A stretch of DNA of 5,859 nucleotides from Desulfarculaceae bacterium JdFR-95 (lineage in GTDB: Bacteria; Desulfobacterota; Desulfarculia; Desulfarculales; Desulfarculaceae): the NCBI GenBank assembly GCA_002011835.1, contig MTPE01000418.1:1-5859 (forward strand). Direction: 5' to 3'. Under the pieces are notes generated by a model. It was not told the origin of the DNA. It did no database searches and worked only from the letters and a program-made list of their open reading frames with translations. The translations under genes were made by a program, and so were the position numbers. Of this stretch, positions 1-5,595 are shown one piece after another. Position 1 is the stretch's first letter, and every line of letters begins with the position of its first letter.

Positions 1-1
1 G

Positions 2-1048
2 GCAGACCGGGGCGCCATCGTTGAAGGGGAGGTATGTGAAATCCACCTGGACGGGGGAATTAAGCGGCTCAAGCTCTTCCGGGTCGATCCGGAGGCGGAC
101 CCCCCGCCGGAAGCAGTGGAGCTCTTGCTGCAAGGCCTGGAGCTGGAAGAGGCGGGAAAGCTCCCCGAGGCGGAGGCGGCTTATCTCGGGGCGCTGGAGA
201 TCTTCCCACCCCTCACCTCAGCGATGGTGGCACTAGCTAGGATCTACGAGCACACCGATCGGGACCAGGAAGCGGAGCAGCTTTTAAAAGTGGCCTTTGA
301 GCTGGGAAACGAAGAGGCCGGGCTAGGGCTTGCGGTCCTGTACCTAAAGCAAGACGAGTTGGAGGAGGCCGCCGCGGTATTGGAGGAAGTGATCCCGGGG
401 GAGCTCCACCAGGCGGGGGTCCCCCTGTACTGGTTCCTGCGGGGGTGGGTGCACCTCGCCCTGGGGGAGCTGGAAGAGGCCAAAGAATCCCTACAGGAGT
501 TCCTCGATCTGACCTCGGAAGAGGAGGCCAAAGCCATCCTGGACGAGACGGGGCTGCTGGAGAGAATGGACGAACAACTCGCTCGGTTACGCGAGCTCGA
601 AGCCCGCCGGCGGAGGCGCTACCTAAGCCGGCCTGTGCACCCCGGGATGCCCTTAAAGGAAGCCTTGGTCGGGCTTACCAAGAACCAGCTAGTGGGCGTC
701 GCCAAGTGGCTTGGGCTCCCCTACAGCCGCCTCCGCAAGCAGGCCTTGGCCAGCCGAATCGCCCGTTACATCCAGGACTACTTGAGTGAGGTGGTCCAGG
801 CCCTGCCGCCCGAGTCCAGGGAGGCCCTGACTTGGGTAGCCGATCAAGGCGGAAGCGTGCCCCTTTCCTCTCTTTTCGAGCGGTACGGGGACATCGAGGA
901 AGACAGCATCGACTGGCAATGGGAGTTCCCTTCCTCCATCGTGGGGAGATTGCAGCTCGCCGGGCTCCTGCACGTGGGCAAGGTCGCTTCGGGCGAGGAG
1001 CTCGCCGTGCTCCCCAAGGAAATCATTACCCGCCTGCCGTCGAACTGA
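2..1048 (+). CDS. TPR-repeat protein with SAP/Rho-N-like motif and winged-helix-like C-terminus (5' partial)
   Basis: The frame is open from base 2 to the TGA at 1046-1048, giving 348 visible codons, so the true start lies upstream; the GTG at 116 is internal and has no need to be a start. Visible residues 1-38 are a short beta-rich-looking stretch. Residues about 39-177 form roughly four helix-turn-helix TPR units with regularly placed Gly/Ala/Tyr/Leu, as in the unit around EHTDRDQEAEQLL. A five-arginine run (202-206) follows. Residues about 219-258 contain LTKNQLVGVAKWLGL and a Lys/Arg-rich second helix, the pattern of SAP/Rho-N (HeH) nucleic-acid-binding motifs. The last 90 residues look like a winged helix ending in a GLLHVGK strand, which is weaker inference. 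TPRs are protein-binding scaffolds, so the protein may link a partner to DNA or RNA; its actual function is unknown. GC is high, typical of the host. Confidence 0.85.
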   Translation, partial: ADRGAIVEGEVCEIHLDGGIKRLKLFRVDPEADPPPEAVELLLQGLELEEAGKLPEAEAAYLGALEIFPPLTSAMVALARIYEHTDRDQEAEQLLKVAFELGNEEAGLGLAVLYLKQDELEEAAAVLEEVIPGELHQAGVPLYWFLRGWVHLALGELEEAKESLQEFLDLTSEEEAKAILDETGLLERMDEQLARLRELEARRRRRYLSRPVHPGMPLKEALVGLTKNQLVGVAKWLGLPYSRLRKQALASRIARYIQDYLSEVVQALPPESREALTWVADQGGSVPLSSLFERYGDIEEDSIDWQWEFPSSIVGRLQLAGLLHVGKVASGEELAVLPKEIITRLPSN

Positions 1049-1153
1049 AGCCTTCTCTCTAGCCGACTTGCCCACTCTCGGGAGGAAGGGGCGGCTGATC
1101 CGTCTCCTCCATTAGCGGGCTGGCCCCATCCGGTACAGGACAGGTGGGATACT
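1049..1153. other. Spacer downstream of the TPR gene, with weak stem-loop
   Basis: GC-rich spacer. GGAGGA (1081-1086) can pair with TCCTCC (1105-1110) around an 18-base loop, but no T-run follows, so it is not a convincing intrinsic terminator. The reading frame of the TPR gene stays open beyond its TGA through to 1432; no start with a ribosome binding site was seen before 1154. Confidence 0.3.
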
Positions 1154-1432
1154 GTGGTCGTGTTCAAACCTCGCTTTGCGCAGAGGCCTGAAGAGATGAC
1201 CCCGCCGACGGGGGTGTCCGATCGTCTAAAGAGAGAGGTCCGTATTACCGCCAAGGGGACGGTGGAGGTACCTCCCGACGGGATCATCTCCATCCGCACC
1301 CCCGGGGGCGTGGATATGGTATCTTCTCAAGTGCGCCGCACGAAAAAACAGAGGAGGGCCCCCTTAGTCTTCCTTTCTTTCCTGAGATTCCGTTCCCCCG
1401 TCAATCTGCTGCGGCCTGTCCTTTTTTGGTAA
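1154..1432 (+). CDS. Possible small hypothetical protein, 3' end possibly displaced
   Basis: The GTG start at 1154 is preceded by AGGTGG at 1142-1147, a plausible Shine-Dalgarno six bases upstream. The first 60 or so codons (to about 1345) favour G or C in the third position like the neighbouring host genes, and the peptide (VRITAKGTVEVPPDG region) looks protein-like rather than random. The last 23 codons lie antisense over the 3' end of the KAP gene, where composition changes and the peptide becomes the kind of hydrophobic/basic run seen in shadow frames. If real, the native C-terminus may have been replaced when the KAP gene arrived. It lies in the same frame as the upstream TPR gene, 105 bases after its stop, so it could be co-transcribed. 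I recognise no family; it may equally be non-coding spacer. Confidence 0.3.
   Translation: MVVFKPRFAQRPEEMTPPTGVSDRLKREVRITAKGTVEVPPDGIISIRTPGGVDMVSSQVRRTKKQRRAPLVFLSFLRFRSPVNLLRPVLFW
1264..1275. repeat. Perfect 12-bp palindrome GGAGGTACCTCC
   Basis: GGAGGTACCTCC equals its own reverse complement. It lies inside the doubtful small ORF. Nearby are a second small inverted repeat, CCCCG-ccga-CGGGG (1200-1204 with 1209-1213), and the palindrome CCCCCGGGGG (1299-1308). A protein-binding site is possible, but such motifs also occur by chance in GC-rich DNA. Confidence 0.35.
1343..1363 (-). terminator. Possible terminator of the KAP gene
   Basis: Directly after the TAA of the minus-strand KAP gene the transcript reads GGGGGCCCTCCTCTG and then six T (plus-strand A-run at 1343-1348). 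A GC-rich block followed by a T-run is suggestive of an intrinsic terminator, but I could not find a clean stem; only short imperfect pairings such as AGGA with TCCT are available. Confidence 0.25.
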
Positions 1433-4400
1433 GTTAAGTCCAATTGCGCTCGCTATGCCCTTTAAATGCACCTCCACTTGGTCGCCTACAGTCTCCTTCC
1501 AGACAGTTCGAACCGCCTCAGAGAACGCTTTTTGAGTCTCCTCATGACTTCGCTCAAACACCTTCGTTTCCTTAAGGATCTTCTTCAGCCATTCAAGCTC
1601 CTGGGGGTTCCTGCGATCAAGAATGGAAAGGAACCACCGCCTCACAATTTCGTCGAACTTTCCCTCTTCCTCCAGTACTTTGGATTCTATGAGCTCTATC
1701 CCGTAAAGCTCCAAAAGATTTGTGCTGTCTTTATCAGCCTCATGAATCAGCATATCTCTGATGTCCCTTAGCAAAGTTACTCGCAGATGCTCTTTTAGTA
1801 GTTGACATATACGACTCCATTGATTCTGAAGTTCAGAAGGGACAGTCGAGCCTTGGAGCATGCGTTTTGCATGATCGAGCAGGGCACTGTAGAAGGGATG
1901 CTCTAACTCAGGCGGTTCACCTTTCTCCATCAAAACAATCACGAGTCTTAACAGTGGCCCTGGTGTATCCAGCTCATGTGCCCATTGTTCCTTAGATGCC
2001 GTTTGCAATCCCTTCTGCAAAAACTCTATAAGGCGTTCTCTGACCTCCTCCACTCGTGAGAGTTCCATGGCCTGTAGGTACAAATCAGCTAGTTCTGCAT
2101 TGAAGGGTTGAATAGCCTTCACCAAACTGCTATTTTGTATGTGTTGCTGGAGGAGCTTCTTCAGGACTGTCTCTTGTAGATTATCTTTAAGGAAGCGGTA
2201 GTGCTTTACAACGAAGTCAGCGGAAGGATACCCCTCGGTAAGCTCTTTTTCCACCAGGTAATTCAGTACGCTAAAAATGAAAGGCTTTACTTGGTCGGCT
2301 TTTTTAGCCGTCTGCAGGAGGGTCTCGCTCCTGCGGAATTCCTTTGTTAAGTCAGCAAGGTGCCGGACAATATTTTTGGGACGTCTTTTAAGTACTGAGT
2401 GGTACAATCGAAGGCCATCTTTCGCTCGAGATCCTTGAGGCATAGACGCGAGTTTGGCCTCTGGATTATGTTCCAGCATGAGTAAGACACACAAGCCGAT
2501 AGCTTCTTCATTACTGCTGGCAAAGTGCATACAGTGAAGCAATCTGCCTTGCTCAGCCAAGCGCTTGAGTACCCGGGAGGTGGTTCGGACCTTCTCCACG
2601 TCTAGGTAGAGGAGAGCTTTTAGGCAACCTATAATTTCTGCAGGCTTCACTTTCTGCGGATTCTCTAATCTCTGTCTGACAGCGTCAACAAATGGAGACC
2701 AATCCCAACCCTTCTTAGCCAGTACACGCACAACTTTTGCATAAAGCTCGTCAAGTTCCGCGTTTAAGCACAGATCGGACAGCCGCTTCACCACTTCGCC
2801 TGCACTAGCCTGTGGCCCAAGCTGCAGGAGCAACTCGTCCTCCAGCTGCACCGCTGCTCGTATGACTTCTACATAAAAGGCAGCATCACCGGGAATCCGG
2901 AATTCCTGAAACAACTTCTCCCTGCCTGATCGTTGAAACTCATGAAGCAAAAGGACTAGGCCCTTGGTCCAGTCATCAACCCTTGCAGTATATACCCCTT
3001 GCTTTTGCTCTTCTTTCCCTATGGCAAGTGGAAGTTTAAGATTATTCAATAACGATTTGCCTAGCATCTCATATCGATTCCCTGATTTTTGTAAGAGGGT
3101 GACCAATCCTTTTCCGGCTTGTTCATCTAAGTCGGACCATTCGGCTTTTTGAGCATCATCGATCAACTGTTGCCAAATGACTCTCCAGTCTGGTGAGTCG
3201 TCTCGAGCTAAATCGCGTAAAGCCAAAGCTGCTTTAGCTATGGCCAAGGGATCTCTAGCGACCCAATCGTTCAGCTCGTTAAAAATCTCCCGCTCAACAA
3301 CTGTGAAAAAGGCTTCTACGGGAACTTTCTCTTGAAGTTCTTTCAACCGCTTTCCGTTTCCGAGCTGCAGGGCCTCTCGAACCTCGTCTCCGATAAGAAC
3401 TTGCATGGCTTTGTCAACTTCGACATTGAAGTAAAGCGCTGCTAAATGCTCCTGGAGCCTTGCGGCATGTTTAAAGAATCGCTGGGCATCTTCCCCTAAT
3501 AACTCTTCGTACCGATTAACAAGAACATCCTCGGGCCCGTGCTTTGCAATAAGATCGTGGACAGCAAGCACATACCAGCACTGCACCGGGAGTGGGATTG
3601 CTTCTCCCTCATCAATGTACTGTCTAACACGGTGATAAGCTCCTAATTGATTAATAAACAACTTAACTTCTCTGGGGGTAGGAGGGCGATGATTATCTAT
3701 TCTCTTGGCATCAAAGATTCGATATATGGCATGCAAATCACCTCGGTAATGCTGAAAATGATTGGGAAAAGCTTTTTTAAGTTTGTTAATAAAGAAATAC
3801 CGCCAGTCAGACGTAATTGGGAGCGGGACGTGAAAGCGGATTTGAAAGGTTTTCTCGACAAATTCATCTGCGAGAGTCCTTTGTGTTGTTTCCTGTCCGC
3901 CTTTTTCCTGAGAATCCTCCCTCCAAAGTCTCTGAGGAGTATCAGGGGCAAAGGGAACCAGTAACCAAAGGCGTTCAGTCCATTTTGGCTGCTGTGTCGA
4001 CTCTTCCCACTTGAAGAAAGGTCGTAAAGTAGCCCAAATCTTAAGGGCGTCTTCTGTGCTTACACGATCGAGGTTATCTACTACGATAATTAATTTCCGG
4101 TCATTTCCATTCAAAGCTTCCTCCGTAGCTTCCTTAAAGACAGTTTGAAACTCGATCGATGTAGGATCAGGTGTCTCATATACTAAATTTTCCACTGGCT
4201 TTCCTGACAACAGTAAAGACGCTATATCCGTATGAGGAATTTCATTTCCTGCAAACCACGCTCGTATCCGAGGAAAGCGCCAAGACAACCCCCATATAAG
4301 GATCAATCCCGCAAAGGGGAGCAACAATATGGTAAGACCAACAATCCACGCCTGCATTTCGAATGGCCAATTGGCTATGACTGTCTTGCCGAGAGTTAGC

Positions 4401-4933
4401 AAACCCAACCCTATAGGCACAGGCATTGCCAAAAATGCCATGATAGTACCTGCCCGAGTAAACCGGGGAAAGCTGCGCGTAGTGCGAACTCTCTTTGCAA
4501 TCTCCTCTTTTTTCTTCAACCATTTATTGCGATCGCTTAGCCAGCGCTTATCTAAAAGCCAGTCAATTAAGCGTTCGAGAAATGGCCTTCGAAGAGGATC
4601 TCCTTGATGCCCCCAAGCATCAAAGACAAAGAAGACTATTTCCGTATTATCCTTAAACTCCCTTTCTAGAAGTCTCACAACCGTTGATTTCCCGCTCCCC
4701 CAATGACCGATGAGGGCAATTGCTTTACCTCCCTTCCCGTTATTGATGAGCTCCGCAATTGCTTCTGCGATGCATTGATGCGATCCGAACGCATCATGAT
4801 CTACAGGAAGGTCATCTAAAAGGCGTGTAGGACACTTCTCGTGCACGCTTTCTCCATCCAAAGCGATCTTGTTTCCTTCCGCCATGGCGTTAGAGTACCC
4901 CAACTCTTTAAGCTTAGTCCATCTTTGTCTCAA
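1364..4933 (-). CDS. KAP-family P-loop NTPase with two membrane segments and long C-terminal region
   Basis: An intact 1189-codon gene from TTG at 4933 to TAA at 1366-1364. In order (numbered from the TTG): Walker A GHWGSGKST (76-84); the FDAWGHQ motif (104-110) typical of KAP proteins; two hydrophobic segments at about 161-186 and 194-215, the membrane insertion characteristic of this family; Walker B LIIVVDNLDR (281-290); and TPREVKLFINQL (419-430), the conserved KAP motif at the end of the NTPase. Residues about 450-1189 are charged, leucine-rich and probably helical, possibly a solenoid; I cannot name a domain. KAP NTPases hydrolyse ATP at the membrane and include PifA of plasmid F, which excludes phage T7; a phage-defence role here is inference. 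An alternative ATG at 4885 (residue 17) gives 1173 residues and lies closer to typical family starts; neither start has a clear Shine-Dalgarno. GC is about 42-47 % in sampled lines against 70 % outside, so the gene was probably acquired. It has no co-oriented neighbour. Confidence 0.92.
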   Translation of the reverse strand: MRQRWTKLKELGYSNAMAEGNKIALDGESVHEKCPTRLLDDLPVDHDAFGSHQCIAEAIAELINNGKGGKAIALIGHWGSGKSTVVRLLEREFKDNTEIVFFVFDAWGHQGDPLRRPFLERLIDWLLDKRWLSDRNKWLKKKEEIAKRVRTTRSFPRFTRAGTIMAFLAMPVPIGLGLLTLGKTVIANWPFEMQAWIVGLTILLLPFAGLILIWGLSWRFPRIRAWFAGNEIPHTDIASLLLSGKPVENLVYETPDPTSIEFQTVFKEATEEALNGNDRKLIIVVDNLDRVSTEDALKIWATLRPFFKWEESTQQPKWTERLWLLVPFAPDTPQRLWREDSQEKGGQETTQRTLADEFVEKTFQIRFHVPLPITSDWRYFFINKLKKAFPNHFQHYRGDLHAIYRIFDAKRIDNHRPPTPREVKLFINQLGAYHRVRQYIDEGEAIPLPVQCWYVLAVHDLIAKHGPEDVLVNRYEELLGEDAQRFFKHAARLQEHLAALYFNVEVDKAMQVLIGDEVREALQLGNGKRLKELQEKVPVEAFFTVVEREIFNELNDWVARDPLAIAKAALALRDLARDDSPDWRVIWQQLIDDAQKAEWSDLDEQAGKGLVTLLQKSGNRYEMLGKSLLNNLKLPLAIGKEEQKQGVYTARVDDWTKGLVLLLHEFQRSGREKLFQEFRIPGDAAFYVEVIRAAVQLEDELLLQLGPQASAGEVVKRLSDLCLNAELDELYAKVVRVLAKKGWDWSPFVDAVRQRLENPQKVKPAEIIGCLKALLYLDVEKVRTTSRVLKRLAEQGRLLHCMHFASSNEEAIGLCVLLMLEHNPEAKLASMPQGSRAKDGLRLYHSVLKRRPKNIVRHLADLTKEFRRSETLLQTAKKADQVKPFIFSVLNYLVEKELTEGYPSADFVVKHYRFLKDNLQETVLKKLLQQHIQNSSLVKAIQPFNAELADLYLQAMELSRVEEVRERLIEFLQKGLQTASKEQWAHELDTPGPLLRLVIVLMEKGEPPELEHPFYSALLDHAKRMLQGSTVPSELQNQWSRICQLLKEHLRVTLLRDIRDMLIHEADKDSTNLLELYGIELIESKVLEEEGKFDEIVRRWFLSILDRRNPQELEWLKKILKETKVFERSHEETQKAFSEAVRTVWKETVGDQVEVHLKGIASAIGLNLPKKDRPQQIDGGTESQERKED
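4905..4933 (-). promoter_or_regulatory. Weak candidate promoter for the KAP gene
   Basis: On the minus strand TTGAGA (4933-4928) is followed after 17 bases by TAAAGA (4910-4905). The -35 matches the consensus in five of six positions, the -10 in only three. If used, transcription would begin after the TTG start and translation would have to begin at the ATG at 4885. No better promoter was recognised upstream. Confidence 0.2.
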
Positions 4934-5300
4934 CTACAAACCAGGCCCACCGCGCGCGGAGGTCCTGCGCCTTGGGGTCTACCATCGGATTTTGTGAGGG
5001 GACAGCTGATGAAGATCGCCTTGGGGTTAGATGCTGTATCGCATGCAACCTTCTGAGGTCCTAGAAACCAGGTAAGGCCGCCCCGAAGGGTACACTGCGC
5101 GGGCGTTAAGAAGCGGCTTCCGGACCCCTACTATCCACGTAGCCTTCCCCGCTTCCTGTGTCCCTTGAGCCTTACGGTAGGTCTCCTCCAAACTGTCGGG
5201 GTTGGATCGTACTGCCCCCAGGGTGTCTGGGTGCAAGGCCTTCCGGGCAAAACCTTCCCCACGTTTGCTGCTCCGACGCTTCACTATGGGCCACGGAACC
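4934..5300. other. GC-rich spacer between KAP gene and TA operon
   Basis: This stretch holds no gene that I can support. It contains the direct repeat CGCCTTGGGGT (4968-4978 and 5017-5027, 49 bases apart) and a stem-loop in which CGCCC (5079-5083) pairs with GGGCG (5101-5105); a competing hairpin CCC-GAA-GGG lies at 5082-5090, and GCCGC (5077-5081) could also pair with GCGGC (5113-5117). It could carry leader sequence for the divergent genes, a small structured RNA or a decayed gene. Composition matches the host flanks rather than the KAP gene. Confidence 0.4.
4968..5027. repeat. Direct repeat CGCCTTGGGGT, two copies
   Basis: Exact 11-base copies at 4968-4978 and 5017-5027, in the same orientation, 35 and 84 bases upstream of the TTG start of the KAP gene. 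The 49-base period is about five DNA helical turns, so a pair of sites for one regulator is conceivable; chance recurrence is not excluded. Confidence 0.4.
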
Positions 5301-5329
5301 TTGGCAAAGATAAGCGCGCGGTGGATAAT
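5301..5329 (+). promoter_or_regulatory. Promoter of the toxin-antitoxin operon
   Basis: TTGGCA (5301-5306) and GATAAT (5324-5329) are separated by exactly 17 bases, and each matches the housekeeping sigma-70/sigma-A consensus in five of six positions or nearly so. Transcription would begin near 5336, about 28 bases before the antitoxin start. Confidence 0.55.
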
Positions 5330-5330
5330 G

Positions 5331-5346
5331 GTTTTACAAGTAAGAC
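5331..5346 (+). promoter_or_regulatory. Operator-like inverted repeat at the TA promoter
   Basis: GTTTTAC (5331-5337) and GTAAGAC (5340-5346) form a 7-base inverted repeat with one mismatch around a 2-base centre, directly downstream of the -10 box and over the expected transcription start. TA antitoxins usually repress their own operon by binding such palindromes, so this is a candidate site for the AbrB-fold antitoxin or its toxin complex. Confidence 0.35.
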
Positions 5347-5364
5347 GTTTTCCAGGAAGGGGAG

Positions 5365-5589
5365 ATGCTCGATACCACCAGGATCTCCAGCAAAGGGCAG
5401 GTGGTTATCCCCAAGCGGGTGCGGGAGGCCCTCGGGCTCAAGCCGGGGGATCCCCTCCTCGTGGGGGTGCAAGGGGACATGATCGTCATCCGCAAGCTCA
5501 TCCTCGACGACCTCGTCACGGAGTCCCTGGAGAACCATCGCCGGGGCAAGACCCTTTCGCACGAGGAAACCTTCGAGGACCTCCTCTAA
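5365..5589 (+). CDS. AbrB/SpoVT-fold antitoxin
   Basis: A 74-residue protein. Residues 8-25 (SSKGQVVIPKRVREALGL) are the signature of the swapped-hairpin AbrB/MazE/SpoVT DNA-binding fold, continued by KPGDPLLVGVQGDMIVIRK. The C-terminal third (about 50-74), ending SHEETFEDLL, is acidic and amphipathic, as expected of the tail that wraps around and neutralises a toxin. The ATG at 5365 has the ribosome binding site AGGA at 5354-5357, seven bases upstream, within a purine-rich AGGAAGGGGAG run. It should form a dimer that binds the operon's own operator and neutralises the RelE-like protein encoded 6 bases downstream. The pairing of an AbrB-fold antitoxin with a RelE-type toxin, rather than MazF or a PIN toxin, is a known type of partner exchange. 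GC of about 72 % in the first sampled line marks it as host-like DNA. Confidence 0.88.
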   Translation: MLDTTRISSKGQVVIPKRVREALGLKPGDPLLVGVQGDMIVIRKLILDDLVTESLENHRRGKTLSHEETFEDLL

Positions 5590-5595
5590 ACCCCG

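Noticed and set aside
844..1299. Minus-strand 151-codon ORF
   Set aside because: Overlaps the end of the well-supported TPR gene and the small plus-strand ORF, and its serine/arginine-rich peptide is typical of a shadow frame in GC-rich DNA.
1331..1341. GTGC-gcc-GCAC hairpin as terminator of the KAP gene
   Set aside because: On the minus strand the T-run comes before this hairpin rather than after it, the wrong order for an intrinsic terminator.
3647..3964. Plus-strand ORF antisense to the KAP NTPase domain
   Set aside because: Lies opposite conserved KAP coding sequence and has no recognisable domain or ribosome binding site.
1364..4933. QatABCD defence system, whose QatA is also a KAP NTPase
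   Set aside because: No QatB, QatC or QatD partner lies beside the gene, and its C-terminal region is far longer than expected for QatA.
5027..5284. Minus-strand 85-codon ORF starting with GTG at 5284
   Set aside because: No ribosome binding site, no recognised family and only mildly host-like third positions; kept as a possible decayed gene within the spacer, not called as a CDS.
4934..5300. Insertion-sequence end or tRNA gene in the right spacer
   Set aside because: No terminal inverted repeats, transposase fragment or cloverleaf with a TTC loop could be made out.
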